From CAVZRC01 sp963777695 (GTDB taxonomy: Bacteria; Planctomycetota; Planctomycetia; Isosphaerales; Isosphaeraceae): a stretch of 64,000 bases of DNA. Shown one piece after another: positions 36,114 through 46,111 of this stretch; the first letter of the stretch is position 1; each line of letters opens with the position of its first letter. Where the stretch lies: assembly GCA_963777695.1 (NCBI GenBank), contig CAVZRC010000001.1, positions 2,768,286-2,832,285 on the forward strand, given 5' to 3'. The position numbers and the translations under genes were made by a program. Under the pieces are notes generated by a model, which saw only the letters and a program-made list of their open reading frames with translations, made no database searches and had not been told where the DNA came from.

Positions 36114-37700
36114 ATGTCCTCGATCGATCCTCCTCGACTCCCCGACAGACTCGGGCCGACTCACGTCGAGGGGGCGACGGCCCCGCGATTCCAGGATCAG
36201 GTCTTGATCCGCAATATCTTCGCGTCCCTGTCGATCTTGCTCGGTACCCTCGTCTTGAGGATGACCGTCATCGGTCATCCGCCCTGGAATGATGAGGGCT
36301 TTTACGCTTTCAATGCCCAGTTGATCGCGAATGGGGCCAAGACGTACCCCCTCGCGCCGATCAACTTCTATGCACCACTCGTCGGTCGGGTGGGGATGCC
36401 GCTCGAGACGCCGTTCCTCTACCTCCGTGCGGTCGACGGCCTCGTCGCGGCCTGCGCGGCCGTGATGCTCTACTTCTTCCTGTCGCGGTGGACGGAATGG
36501 TGGATCGCATTCCTGATGGCGTCGGGTTGGTCCATCGCCTCGAACCTGCCCATCCTCGCCGAAGCCGGTTTTCGGAATTCGATCATGGCGGCAACACTGG
36601 TTTACCTTGGCGGCCTCGGGATGCTGTCTCGCCGGTCGGGTTGGTCGCCATTCTGGTCCGGGCTGCTGATACCCCTCTCGGTATTCCTGCGCGAGGCGTT
36701 CTTTCCGATCGTGATCGTCTCCCTTTGCCTCGCCGCCATGATGCACGGCCGACGGGGCCTCATCGTGCATGTCGCGGGGTTGGCGACTTCCGGCTCCGCC
36801 CTGCTGATCTGGCTCTCCATCTATCGCGGCCACCCCCTGGAAATCCTCGGATATTTCCGGGTGGAGCTGCCCGCATATTATGCAGCCTTGACGCAAGACA
36901 GGGACGTCTATGCCGAACGCTGGCTCGGGCTGCGTCAGACAGCCAAGATGACGATCTGGCTCATGCCACCCGCCCTCCTCGGCGTGGTCTGGCTCCTGGT
37001 CCCCGAACGGGATCGGCGAGCGGCCAAGAAGTTGGCCATCCTGCTCTTCCTGCCACCTCTTTACGAGATTTTCAGCAAGGTCTGCTATGCCTATCACTGG
37101 GCACAGCTCCTCCTCGGTGTCGTATTCCTCGGAGCGATGGGACTCCAGTGGCTCGTAACCGTCGGCCGTTCGTCGGAACGGCGGTGGCTCAAGATCGTCG
37201 GTTTCGCCGGCCTGGCCTGGCTCTCCGGCGAACTGGATGCCCGCTCGGTGTACTACAAGTATCGGGACGCCTATCGCCGCACTCGCGCGTTCGCTCCGAT
37301 CATGATCCGGGGACGTTGGGATCGTTCCTTGATCGAGCGGAACCGCTACCTGGAATTGGCGGACTATGTCCGGCGGAGGACGAAGCCCGAGGATCGCATC
37401 TTGGTGTCGGCGTACCTTCATGCTGTTTACCCGCTGTCCGGCCGCTTGCCGCCCTCGGCGTCGGCGTCGGACCTGGTCTTGATGTCGGCGATGCAGTATC
37501 CGACCCGCCGGCCCGATGTCATCGAGCTGCTACGCCGATACCCGCCTCGAGTCGTCATCGATAACGTGCGTTTCCCGGTCAAGATGACCGATTTCTGGCC
37601 GGACTTCGAAAGACTCTATCGTCCGGCCCCGGCATTCCTCCCGGATGGCGGTCAGCATACGCTCGTAAGTATCGTCCGGATCTGGGAGTTGAGCGAATGA
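36114..37700 (+). CDS. Polytopic membrane protein, glycosyltransferase-39-like
   Basis: This 528-aa protein has about 10 hydrophobic segments and, in its first periplasmic loop, WNDEGFYAFNAQLIANG, the acidic motif of GT-C (ArnT/PMT-like) glycosyltransferases. A further loop has PINFYAPLVGRVGMPLETPF. The C-terminal 150 residues form a soluble domain (RRTKPEDRILVSAYLHAVYP, then PPRVVIDNVRFPVK). The start has AGGAG about 9 nt upstream. It may transfer a sugar or polyprenyl group to lipid or protein, substrate unknown. It converges with the UDP-sugar operon, consistent with a role in cell-surface glycosylation, but no direct link is proved. Confidence 0.7.
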   Translation: MSSIDPPRLPDRLGPTHVEGATAPRFQDQVLIRNIFASLSILLGTLVLRMTVIGHPPWNDEGFYAFNAQLIANGAKTYPLAPINFYAPLVGRVGMPLETPFLYLRAVDGLVAACAAVMLYFFLSRWTEWWIAFLMASGWSIASNLPILAEAGFRNSIMAATLVYLGGLGMLSRRSGWSPFWSGLLIPLSVFLREAFFPIVIVSLCLAAMMHGRRGLIVHVAGLATSGSALLIWLSIYRGHPLEILGYFRVELPAYYAALTQDRDVYAERWLGLRQTAKMTIWLMPPALLGVVWLLVPERDRRAAKKLAILLFLPPLYEIFSKVCYAYHWAQLLLGVVFLGAMGLQWLVTVGRSSERRWLKIVGFAGLAWLSGELDARSVYYKYRDAYRRTRAFAPIMIRGRWDRSLIERNRYLELADYVRRRTKPEDRILVSAYLHAVYPLSGRLPPSASASDLVLMSAMQYPTRRPDVIELLRRYPPRVVIDNVRFPVKMTDFWPDFERLYRPAPAFLPDGGQHTLVSIVRIWELSE

Positions 37701-37787
37701 GCTTCCTCTGTGCGACGCCCAGCCTCTCGGCCGACGGTAGGAGCTCCGGCATCGTCCAGGATGTGCAGGACACCGGCGGCAAGTCAG

Positions 37788-38742
37788 TCAACCGGGAGTC
37801 GATGGCGTGATCGAGCCCAGGGTACGCTTCAGACCTTCCTCGAAATCGACGACCGGCTCGAAGCCGAGGGCTTCCCGGATGCGTTCGAGGCTGGCCTGGG
37901 AGTCGCGGACGTCGCCCGGGCGCGCGGGCAGGAACTCGGGGTCGAGGCTCGTCCCGAGCGCCGAGTTGAGTGCCGAGACCAGCTCGAGCAGGCTGATCCG
38001 CCGCCCGGTCCCGACGTTGAAGACGGCCCCTCCCAGCGGTTGCGGACACCGCATGGCCGCGAGGTTCGCCGCCACGACGTTCGACACGTAAGTGAAATCG
38101 CGCGTCTGGGTCCCGTCGCCGTGGATCGTGGGTCGCCGGCCCTCGGACATCCGTCGCGCGAAGATCGAGATGACGCCGCTATACGGGCTCGACGGGTCCT
38201 GGCGCGGCCCGAAGATGTTGAAGTAGCGGAGGCTCACCCCGTCCAGTCCCATCGTGCGCGCGTAGACTGAGACATAATGCTCGCCGGCGAGCTTGCCCGC
38301 CGCATAGGGGCTGAGCGGCTGGGGGAGGAAGTCTTCGCGCTTGGGAAGCTCGGTCGTCTCGCCGTAGGCGCTGCTAGACGCGGCGAAGAGGAAGCGGCGG
38401 ACGCCGGCCAGCCGCGCGGCCTCGAGGAGGTTGAGCGTCGACGTCGGCCCGCTGGCGTGCGATGCCAGCGGCTCGAGCACCGAACGGGGGACGCTCGGGA
38501 TCGCCGCCTGGTGGAAGACGTAGGCCACCCCGTCCACCGCCTGTCGACAGACATCGTAATCGGCGAGGTCGCCCTCGATCCAATCGTATCGTCCCTCGAG
38601 GTGTCGCCAGATTGGAGCGGTGGCCCGTGGCGAGATTATCGACGACCCGTACCGCGAAGTCCTGGCCGAGCAGCGCCTCGACCAGGTGCGACCCGATGAA
38701 CCCGGCACCACCGCTGACGAGAACCCGTTCGCGTGAAGCCAT
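37788..38742 (-). CDS. NAD-dependent sugar epimerase, GalE-like (frameshifted in this sequence)
   Basis: The N-terminal frame starts at 38742 (MASRERVLVSGGAGFIGSHL) and carries the GGAGFIG NAD-binding motif, then RVVDNLATGHRSNL. The C-terminal frame continues with WIEGDLADYDV, FHQAAIPSVPRSV, the catalytic SPYAAGKLAGEHYV (YxxxK), RYFNIFGPRQDP and GDGTQTRDFTYVSNV. Removing one extra G near 38606 joins them as HRSNLRHLEGRYDW, giving about 317 aa. This is an extended-SDR UDP-sugar epimerase; UDP-glucose/galactose or UDP-GlcNAc is equally possible. It is the last gene of the UDP-sugar operon, starting 50 nt after the fusion gene ends. Confidence 0.82.
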
Positions 38743-38791
38743 GACGAAAGACCCTCGTTGACGCAAACCCAGACCACTCCACGCGTTGCAA

Positions 38792-41700
38792 TTATCGTCG
38801 GAATTCGCAGAGCGACCGCACGTGCTCCATGCTGCCGTCATTGGCCCAGCCGTCGAGCTGTGCGGCATCCTTGAGCTGTTGCCCGCGGCGACGATCGACG
38901 GCGAGGAACGAACAGTTCAGGTCGGGGAGCGAGCTCAGGTCGCCCCAGAGCTTCTCGAACTGGGCGACGGGATAGACGTCCTCCTGCCCGTGGCCCCATC
39001 GCCGTTTGACGTCCTTGATGGTGACGTAGGTCGGGACTCGGGCCGCCACGGAACGGACGGCGGCGGCGACCTTCTCGGTGTCATGCCTGAGGTCGTCGCG
39101 CGTGAGCCCGAACGCCGAAAGCAGGCCATCGATCCGGACCCAGGTCGTGAGCGTGTTGTAGTAGCGGAGCTTGAACTCGGTGTCCTCGCGCGGCTGCGCC
39201 AGCCCCTCGAGAAGCCGGAGCCGGCCGCCGACCTTGGCCAGGCCGCCGCCCCGGTCTTCGATCCGCCTGGGGATCACCTCGAAGCCGAGGGTCGATCCGG
39301 AGTCGATGACCGCACTCAGGACGCCCGGGTCGAGAGTGACGCCGAGGGTGTCGATGTTGTGGACGAGCAGCCAGTTCAGGTTGGGATGCTGGTCCAGCAG
39401 CCGGGCCAGCACGCCGTTGCGGAGCAGGTTCGGGACCTCGTAGAAGTGGCCCGGAGGATTGAATCGCTGGATCGGGACGTTGTCGGTGTAGTCGGAGCCC
39501 TCCCGCTGGGCCCTCGCCCACTCGAGGATCGCGCGCCGGCCGGCCTCGCGGACCTTCTGCTTGTTCTCGTCGAGCGTCTCGTGACTGGTCTCTTCCCAGA
39601 GGAAGGTGAGGTCGCGGGTCATCGGGATCAGGCGCTGGCCGATCGACTGGCCCCGCGAGAGATACACCGGACCGTCGTGGCCGTAATTGCCGGTCGCGTT
39701 CAGATGGTGCTCGATGGCCGAGTGGGTCAGATAGCTGGTGGTCACGACGTGCGGGATGGCCGTCCCCAGGGAGCGCTGGAGTTTGGCGGTCTTGGCGAGA
39801 TGGATCTCGAGGAAGCTCCGGTGCGCGCCCGAGAGCGGGACGAACGGGTTGACCGCCTTGACCACGCCGGCGCCGGTGGTCCATCGGCTGCCGACTCCGG
39901 CCGCGAGCGTCACGATGGCCGCCTCGCCACGGGCCAGGACCGACTCGCCCCGCTGGACGGCCGGCGACGGCCACGTGCCATGGGCCGAGATCAGCTCGGA
40001 ATCCTCGACGTCGCGGACGTCGAGGTCGACCGGCAATCGATTTCGCGCCAGCCCGATCCGTCCGCGCTGGAGGTCGTCGCGCAACTGCTCGTGCTGGACG
40101 GCATCGAAGCCGTTCTCGCGACGGATCCGCTCGGCCTCCGCGTCCCAGTCGGCGGCCGAGGTGTCGGCGGCCGACCGCGTCACCGGGAAGAGATGGTTGA
40201 CCATCTTGCGAAACAGCTTGAGGAGCTCGCGGTCCTCCGGATACGTGCCGGCGAAGTGATCCACATCGGCCCGGCGCTGCTGAGAGAGGGTCGCGGCCGG
40301 GATCGCCAGCATCCGCGGCACCTGGAGCTCATAGTAGGCGGGGGGCATCAGGGCGCCGGAGCCCGTCTCGAGTGTGGCGAATGTGCCGTTGGGATTGATC
40401 CGGAAATCGTAGACGACCGGCTCCATGGCGAACGGCAGCGCATCGTCGAGGGCGGACTTGGCCCGGTGCATGATCGTCGCGATCTGGTCCTGAAAGGCGT
40501 CGTGACGCTCGGGGGCCACGAAGAACGCCATCCCGCCCCCGGCCATGCCACCGAGCATCAGGAAGCCCCAGAAGTCGTCGCCCAGCGCGGCGCGGGCCTC
40601 GCGGATGATCGTCTCGGTGAACTCGTTGGTCACCCAGGGGATGATCTGCTTGAGCGGACCGTCCCAGTTGCGGGTCGTCCACTGGCCGAGGCCACGGACG
40701 TCCGCGTTCCCGACGCAAGCGACGATCTGCCGGAAGATTTCCAGCGCCTCCTGCCGAGCGATCCACTCGTCGCGGCCGCGGAGCAGGTACTTGGCGGTGA
40801 CCATGTTCAGGATCGGGCCCACGTTCTGGGCCATGCCGCCGTGGACCAGGATCAAGCTCTTCGCCAGGGCCTCGGCGAACGAGCTACCGGTCTCGGATGT
40901 CGCCGGTTGATTGAGCAAGTGATGGTCCGGGAGCAATCGCCCGCGGCTCACGTGCCACTCGGGATCGCCGTCGGTCGCCGTGACGCCCTGGATCAGCTTG
41001 ATGCCGGGGAAGACCCCGCCCGAATCCTGCCAGCCGCCGCCGGACCCCCCGAGCCACTCGCCGAGGATCGCCCGCGCCACGACGACCTTGGCCTCGTCCA
41101 GGTCGAGCGGACCGATCAGGTTGCGGGCCTGACCGGTCGCCCTCATCAGGAGTGCGATCAGCGAGGCCAGCAGGTTGGTCGAGACGGCCAGCCGCGATCC
41201 CTTGGGGATGTCGTTGACCTTGCAGACGACCTCCAGGCCGTAGCCGGGTCGGACGATCCGCGCCAGCAGGTCTTCGAGCCGGACCTTGGTGCCCTCGAGC
41301 GATGGCGGGATCAGGCCCGAGGCCACGATGCCGGCCTTGATCAGGCCGAGGTAGTCGTTGCCGAAGTTGAACAGCTCTTCGAGGGTGTCGACGTCCTTGC
41401 ACGCCTTGAGGTCGATGCTGGTCAGCCGGAGGATCGGCTCGGCGATGACGCGGAGTCGGGTCTCGATCGGCGGGCAAGGCGAAGCGTCGCGGCCGTGGAC
41501 GCCGAGGTCGACCGAGATGTTCAGGACCCGGGCGCCCTCGGGGAAGTCCATGCCGAGGAAGAAGATGTCCGACCAGCCGCTATGCGAGAGGTCCAACCGG
41601 ACGGGGGTCCGCTCGATCAGGATGGGGAACAGCGCGTCTTCCGACTCGCGGCGGAGCAGCTCCGGCCGGATGTGCAGCGGGTGCTCGTCCACGCCGCCGA

Positions 41701-42184
41701 CCCGGAACATCCATCGGTTGCCCCGACAGCTCCGGACCGAGCGCCGGACCTGGTCGGCCAGGTTCTGGAAGGCGATGTGTTCGTAGGCCTGCGCCAGCGC
41801 GCTGCAGATCGCGCCGCTGGGGCCGTCCGCGTGCATCGCCTCGCGAAAGCCGGCGATCGCCTGCTCGTAGCGACGCTCCATCAAGTCGCGGAAGCCGGGG
41901 TAGGGGACCAAGCCCGAGCCGCCGTGCTCCAAGGCATCCTGGATCTCGTAGCGGTAGAGAGCATGGAGGAACAGCGAAGCCCGGACGCGCTCGTAGAGGT
42001 TCTCTCGCGTCCGGCGGAAGTGCTCGAGCTCTTCGCAGGCGCGCAGCTTCTCGTCCAGGGTGGCCGTCGCGACGAGCTCGCGGATCGAGCGGTCGCGGAC
42101 GGACGGATCGGAGCCGGTGATCGTCTCGATCAGGAGCTCGCCGATCGGCGAAAGGCTCGCGGTTTTCGGGTCACGGGAAGACAA
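38792..42184 (-). CDS. GHMP-kinase/UDPGP fusion, probable sugar kinase and nucleotidyltransferase
   Basis: The 1130-aa protein has three parts. Residues 1-180 are helical (RASLFLHALYRYEIQDAL). A GHMP-kinase-like domain begins near 190 (ERTPVRLDLSHSGWSDIFFL) and includes CKVNDIPKGSRLAVSTNLLA, in the position of the GHMP phosphate-binding motif; it may extend to about 680. The C-terminal part (from about 745) is UDPGP-like: VTLAAGVGSRWTTGAGVVKA carries the pyrophosphorylase nucleotide-binding loop, then THSAIEHHLNATGNYG and LVHNIDTLGVTLDPGVL. Known kinase/pyrophosphorylase fusions such as Bacteroides Fkp have the opposite order. It probably makes a nucleotide sugar from a free sugar. It sits between a GalU-like and an epimerase gene. 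Confidence 0.75.
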   Translation of the reverse strand: MSSRDPKTASLSPIGELLIETITGSDPSVRDRSIRELVATATLDEKLRACEELEHFRRTRENLYERVRASLFLHALYRYEIQDALEHGGSGLVPYPGFRDLMERRYEQAIAGFREAMHADGPSGAICSALAQAYEHIAFQNLADQVRRSVRSCRGNRWMFRVGGVDEHPLHIRPELLRRESEDALFPILIERTPVRLDLSHSGWSDIFFLGMDFPEGARVLNISVDLGVHGRDASPCPPIETRLRVIAEPILRLTSIDLKACKDVDTLEELFNFGNDYLGLIKAGIVASGLIPPSLEGTKVRLEDLLARIVRPGYGLEVVCKVNDIPKGSRLAVSTNLLASLIALLMRATGQARNLIGPLDLDEAKVVVARAILGEWLGGSGGGWQDSGGVFPGIKLIQGVTATDGDPEWHVSRGRLLPDHHLLNQPATSETGSSFAEALAKSLILVHGGMAQNVGPILNMVTAKYLLRGRDEWIARQEALEIFRQIVACVGNADVRGLGQWTTRNWDGPLKQIIPWVTNEFTETIIREARAALGDDFWGFLMLGGMAGGGMAFFVAPERHDAFQDQIATIMHRAKSALDDALPFAMEPVVYDFRINPNGTFATLETGSGALMPPAYYELQVPRMLAIPAATLSQQRRADVDHFAGTYPEDRELLKLFRKMVNHLFPVTRSAADTSAADWDAEAERIRRENGFDAVQHEQLRDDLQRGRIGLARNRLPVDLDVRDVEDSELISAHGTWPSPAVQRGESVLARGEAAIVTLAAGVGSRWTTGAGVVKAVNPFVPLSGAHRSFLEIHLAKTAKLQRSLGTAIPHVVTTSYLTHSAIEHHLNATGNYGHDGPVYLSRGQSIGQRLIPMTRDLTFLWEETSHETLDENKQKVREAGRRAILEWARAQREGSDYTDNVPIQRFNPPGHFYEVPNLLRNGVLARLLDQHPNLNWLLVHNIDTLGVTLDPGVLSAVIDSGSTLGFEVIPRRIEDRGGGLAKVGGRLRLLEGLAQPREDTEFKLRYYNTLTTWVRIDGLLSAFGLTRDDLRHDTEKVAAAVRSVAARVPTYVTIKDVKRRWGHGQEDVYPVAQFEKLWGDLSSLPDLNCSFLAVDRRRGQQLKDAAQLDGWANDGSMEHVRSLCEFRR

Positions 42185-42217
42185 GGCGGCCGGGCCTCCG
42201 AGGGGTGGAACACACGA

Positions 42218-43170
42218 TCAGCGGGGACTATTCTGCTCGACCCGGACGACCGATTCCAGCAGCAAAGACAGGATTTGCTCGCGATCGGCGCCCGCCAGGG
42301 CGAGGGCGATCTGGGCCTCGACCACGCCGAACTTGACCCCGAGATTGAACCGCGATCCCCGCGTCTCGAGCGCCAGGTAACGCTCGCGTTGCGCCAGTTG
42401 GTTCAACGCCGTGGTCAGTTGGATCGAACCGAGCTCGCGGACATCCCGGCGGACCAGGTCATCGAGCAGTTCGAAGGCGGCAGGCGTCAGGACGTGCATG
42501 CCGAAGAAGCACAGGTAGTGCCCCACGCGAAGCCCCGGGACGTGGAGCCGCAACTCGGCCTGGGTCGGGTTGGGCTTCTCGATGATCTCCTCGATGACGT
42601 AGATCTCGGGGTGTTCGGGCAGCCGACGGCCGGTCAAGGTCCCGTATTGATGGATCAGATGCTCGCGGGTGGCCTGGACGGCGGACACGGCGCAATTCTC
42701 GGCCGTCGCCAGCTCGATCAACTGACGGGCACACCGACGCGACTCGGCGGAGATGTAGAGGTGATCTCCCAGGAGGAGCAGGACCGGCTCGGAACCGGCG
42801 AACGATCGTGCGCACCAGACGGCATGCCCGTAACCATCGGGCTCCGGCTGGACGGCGAAGTGCAGGCGCTGCTCCAGGTCGGCGAGGCGTCGGGCCTGTT
42901 CCTCGGCCCAATCGATCCCCTTGGCCGACTGGACGTTGGTGGTGTAATTGCGGAAATGGTCGCGGTAGACCGCCTCATCGCCCGGCGCCAGACGACGCAG
43001 ATCTCCTCGATCCCGCTGGCGATCGCCTCCTCGGCGATGATCTGGAGCACGGGCTTGGTGACGCCGTCGCGATCGACCAGCGGCAGCATGGCCTTCTGCA
43101 CGGGATCCGAAGCCGGAAACTGCCGGCCCCCGCGACCGGCGGCCGTGATCACTGCCTTGGAGATCTGCAA
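42218..43170 (-). CDS. galU: UTP-glucose-1-phosphate uridylyltransferase, GalU-like (frameshifted in this sequence)
   Basis: GalU makes UDP-glucose from UTP and glucose-1-phosphate. The start frame (43170) reads MQISKAVITAAGRGGRQFPA, then PVQKAMLPLVDRDGVTKPVL and ASGIEEICVV. The other frame reads APGDEAVYRDHFRNYTTNV, DGYGHAVWCARSFAGSEPVL, LLLGDHLYISAE with the metal-binding Asp, and VIEEIIEKPNPTQAELRLHV. They join when one C is restored near 42990 (CVVLAPGDEAVY). The corrected length is about 317 aa. It is the first gene of the operon: only 33 nt separate it from the GHMP/UDPGP fusion, and the epimerase follows. Confidence 0.82.
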
Positions 43171-43275
43171 CTCGAATGTTCCCTTCGAAAATGATGCGAT
43201 GCCAGTGCAATCTCCACCCCTCGGAGGCAGAGGGGTCGAGAACCGGATTCGACCTTTGCCTGATCAGGAGAAAGA

Positions 43276-43842
43276 TTAACCTCCGGCGATGCCGGGCGGC
43301 AACCCCGAGTCTCGACACGTCGCGGTCGTCACCGTGCCACGGAGAGGAGGGGCTCGCAGGAGGATCAGGGGAACCGTCGGGGGACGCCGCACCGGACCCC
43401 GGTCCGCCCCGGTGGTGCCCGGCGCGTCCCGCCGAAATCCGGCCGCGATGATCGCCGGGCGGCCCCCGGGGTTGGCTTCGTTCGTCACGTCTTGGTCAAC
43501 GTGGCCCTCGGGCCAGAGACCGTGATCCGGGAACGTCCTCGGTTCGGTCGCACGAGCCGGCATCCAGGCCCCGAGGGCCGCGGCGATGACCGTGGAGAAG
43601 AGCAGCACCAGCAGGGCCAGGACAATGACCTCTTGGTCAGCCCTCCGTCGTCCGCTTCTTGGGCCGTGGTCCGTCGTCCCTTGTCGGTCGTCCCTGGTGA
43701 CCGGACGGGGCTCGGGCGGGGCGATGGCTTCGTGGCTCAAGTCCGCTATCGGGTGGTCAAAGGACTGTGGGAGACCTACGGTCGGGCTTTCCGGCGGCGT
43801 GGACCGAGGGAGACCTACGGTGGGGCATTCCGGCGGGGTCAT
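43276..43842 (-). CDS. Possible small membrane protein, about 188 aa
   Basis: An open frame encodes one clear transmembrane helix (QEVIVLALLVLLFSTVIAAAL) near residue 70, flanked by Pro/Arg-rich stretches. Parts of its N-terminal coding region come from repeated sequence (PPECPTVGLPRSTPPESPTV), and no family is recognised. It could be a real small membrane protein or chance coding next to a repeat region. Confidence 0.3.
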   Translation of the reverse strand: MTPPECPTVGLPRSTPPESPTVGLPQSFDHPIADLSHEAIAPPEPRPVTRDDRQGTTDHGPRSGRRRADQEVIVLALLVLLFSTVIAAALGAWMPARATEPRTFPDHGLWPEGHVDQDVTNEANPGGRPAIIAAGFRRDAPGTTGADRGPVRRPPTVPLILLRAPPLRGTVTTATCRDSGLPPGIAGG

Positions 43843-43895
43843 GAGATCGTTGCGGTGAACATCTTGCAAAGTCGTAATTCCCTTGGAGACCGAGG

Positions 43896-44169
43896 CTGGA
43901 GTACCGCCTTCAGGCGGTCGGCCGACGGCGCCCGGACCGCCTGAAGGCGGTACTCCAACGAATGACGGAGAGTTCACCGCTGGATTTCCGCCTTCAGGCG
44001 GTCGGCCGATGGCGCCGGACCGCCTGAAGGCGGTACTCCAACAAATGCCGGAGAGATCACCCTTGGAGTACCGCCTTCAGGCGGTCGGCCGATGGCGCCG
44101 GACCGCCTGAAGGCGGTACTCCAACGAATGCCGGAGAGATCGCCGTTGGAGTTCCGACTTCAGGCGGTA
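43896..44169. repeat. Tandem array of palindromic repeats, 83-84 bp period
   Basis: About 3.3 units are present. Each full unit holds a 62-bp hairpin with arms like GAGTACCGCCTTCAGGCGG and CCGCCTGAAGGCGGTACTC, then a 21-nt spacer (CGAATGCCGGAGAGATC-like). Units start near 43897, 43981 and 44063, with a half unit at 44146-44169. Loop sequences such as GGCCGATGGCGCCGGA are themselves palindromic. It resembles REP/BIME clusters and overlaps the 3' end of the next gene, whose C-terminus is repeat-encoded. Confidence 0.85.
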
Positions 44170-45469
44170 GGATATTCCAGAAAAGATGTTCGTCGCAGTG
44201 GGTCACGAGACCCGTGCCCATCGCGTTGCCATGATTTGGCCAACATGAGCCGGCTTCGTCCGTCACGTCCCGGGCCTCGAGGTCAAGGACTGGCTCGACG
44301 GCCGCCGGCTCCGCGCGCGTCGCCGTGAGATCGGACCCTGCGACCATCTCACTCCTAGAAGACGCACCACGGGACGCGGACATCGGACCGTCAGAAGCCG
44401 CCAGGTCGTCGCCGAAATCTCGGCGGACCTTGCGCAGCTCCTCGAACGTCCGGCACAGGGACCGGCTGCACCTCGCCTGGTGTTTCCAGAGCCACTCTAC
44501 CGTCTCTTTGGCGCGGAAGGACATCCGGGCCGACACCTCCGAAAGGCCGGCCGACTCCGCCTCTGCCGCCGTTCTGTCCTCCCGCAGGGCCTCCAAGCGC
44601 GCCATGGCCGCCGATACGATCGCCCGCAGCGCCGCCCGGCCCGCCGCCGCATCCCGAGGCGACCGCTCGGCCCGTAGCGCCGCGAAACCCTCCGTCTCCC
44701 GCTGATGAACGGCCGCTGCCTCGGGGCGGCGCAGGTCGCTCAACGGCTCGGCGAAGACGTCGGGGCCGTGAGGATTCATCGCGTGACAGGCCAGGTAGAT
44801 CGACTGCACTGCCTCGTCGACGACCGCGTCGAGCGGCTGCTTGCCCAGCAGCCGGATCGCCCGCAGCCGGTCGACCGCCCGCCAGATCCGCACGCCATCG
44901 AGAGCCTCCCCCAGCGCCGACCACCGCTGGATCAGCCAGGTACACCCCTGCGCCGTGCCCTCCAGCTCGGCGACGATGTGGACGGGATGCCGGGGATGTT
45001 CCCGGTCGAACGGCCAGGAGAGGGGCCGGTCGTCGCCGTCGCTGACGCTGATCCGGACGCCATCAGGCTCGCCGCCGCGGACGCGTGCGGGGGCGCGGAA
45101 TAGCGTCTCCCCCAGCGTCAGGACATCGCGGGCCCGCCCGAGGGCCAGCTCTTCGGCGGCCTCGACCATCGCCGTCACCTCGGCGCGGTCGGCCCGGTCG
45201 AGCTGCCAGGAGGTCTGGACGGCACGCTCGACCATGTAGGCTTCGACGGCGTCTCGGGGCTGGAACTTGTCGATCCAGGCGTCGAGTCGTGCCTGATAGG
45301 CGTCGGGGTCCTCGCCGGGGAGAATGGGCAGCTTGGCCCGGCAGCCATGCTTGAGGGCGTTGAACCGCGACCGCTCCTTGCCGGCCTGGGATTTCGGCCC
45401 GGTGGACCGCTGAGCATTGCGGCGGTTGATCTCGGCTCGCGTGGGCGGGATCTCGGCGGTGGTCGTCAT
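44057..45469 (-). CDS. Unknown protein with 'NRRNAQRSTGPKS' N-terminal motif
   Basis: The 470-aa product is hydrophilic and rich in Ala, Arg and Glu. It begins with the segment RAEINRRNAQRSTGPKSQAG followed by KERSRFNALKHGCRA, a motif I recall at the N-terminus of many planctomycete and acidobacterial proteins of unknown role. The middle is helical (EAYMVERAVQTSWQLDRADR, then TWLIQRWSALGEALDGVRIW). The C-terminal 40 residues are encoded by the repeat array (FVGVPPSGGPAPSADR). No catalytic motif was recognised. It lies just before the recombinase/IS91-type element, on the opposite strand. Confidence 0.55.
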   Translation of the reverse strand: MTTTAEIPPTRAEINRRNAQRSTGPKSQAGKERSRFNALKHGCRAKLPILPGEDPDAYQARLDAWIDKFQPRDAVEAYMVERAVQTSWQLDRADRAEVTAMVEAAEELALGRARDVLTLGETLFRAPARVRGGEPDGVRISVSDGDDRPLSWPFDREHPRHPVHIVAELEGTAQGCTWLIQRWSALGEALDGVRIWRAVDRLRAIRLLGKQPLDAVVDEAVQSIYLACHAMNPHGPDVFAEPLSDLRRPEAAAVHQRETEGFAALRAERSPRDAAAGRAALRAIVSAAMARLEALREDRTAAEAESAGLSEVSARMSFRAKETVEWLWKHQARCSRSLCRTFEELRKVRRDFGDDLAASDGPMSASRGASSRSEMVAGSDLTATRAEPAAVEPVLDLEARDVTDEAGSCWPNHGNAMGTGLVTHCDEHLFWNILPPEVGTPTAISPAFVGVPPSGGPAPSADRLKAVLQG

Positions 45470-46111
45470 CGTCGGATGTCCCCTTCGCGGGATGTCGATC
45501 GGGTGACCGGCGGTTCGGAGCGTTCGGTGGGCATCGTCTGGCTCGCGGCGTCGCGGGGTGGCTATCTTCGCCTATCACTGTGATTATGGGAAATTTTCTA
45601 ACGACTGATTCGACTTTCTGAGTTTTTCTCAATTTTTTTGAGAATCCGCGCCCGACGTGATCGTGATGGGCCGGGGTCCGCCACGGCGTCCCCGCCGGAT
45701 GCCCCTCGTCCGCCCTGATGGCCCTCCTCCCCGCGGAACGCTGACTCAACGACTTGCGGAAGCCCGGGTGGCCCGTGGGTGCTGGCTGGATTCGTGCCGG
45801 TGATTCGCTCGGCGTTCCTCGGGCTAGCTAAGTTCCCCTTTCGTCCCCCGGGATCTTCGGGGAGTCTAGACATGGTTGCTCGAAAAAGAGGTTGTCCCAT
45901 AAAGCGGATTGAACTAACCCGCTCCGCGGGAGATGTCTCGATCGTCGGCCTGCGCTGGCGCTCCGGGTCCCCACCCTATCAACCGCTTTCCCAACGATTT
46001 CCCACCACTTCCGACTTCCCCGATCGCCTGACTACGGCGCCGAGATCGACCGCCGCCTGAGCCATCATGAGGGATGGTTTCCATCCTTCTACCTCTGCTC
46101 AGGAGCTCGTC
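45470..46111. other. Intergenic region before the recombinase gene
   Basis: About 640 bp. It contains an AT-rich hairpin, TTCTCAA (45626-45632) / TTGAGAA (45638-45644), in a T-rich setting, plausibly part of the promoter or leader of the minus-strand gene. The part nearest 46111 may include the left end of the IS91-type element; no terminal inverted repeat was identified. Confidence 0.35.

Noticed and set aside
38786..43279. A 1497-codon open frame on the plus strand
   Set aside because: It lies antisense to the GHMP/UDPGP and GalU-like genes. High GC makes long open antisense frames; the sequence is Arg/Glu/Gly-rich and has no family motif.
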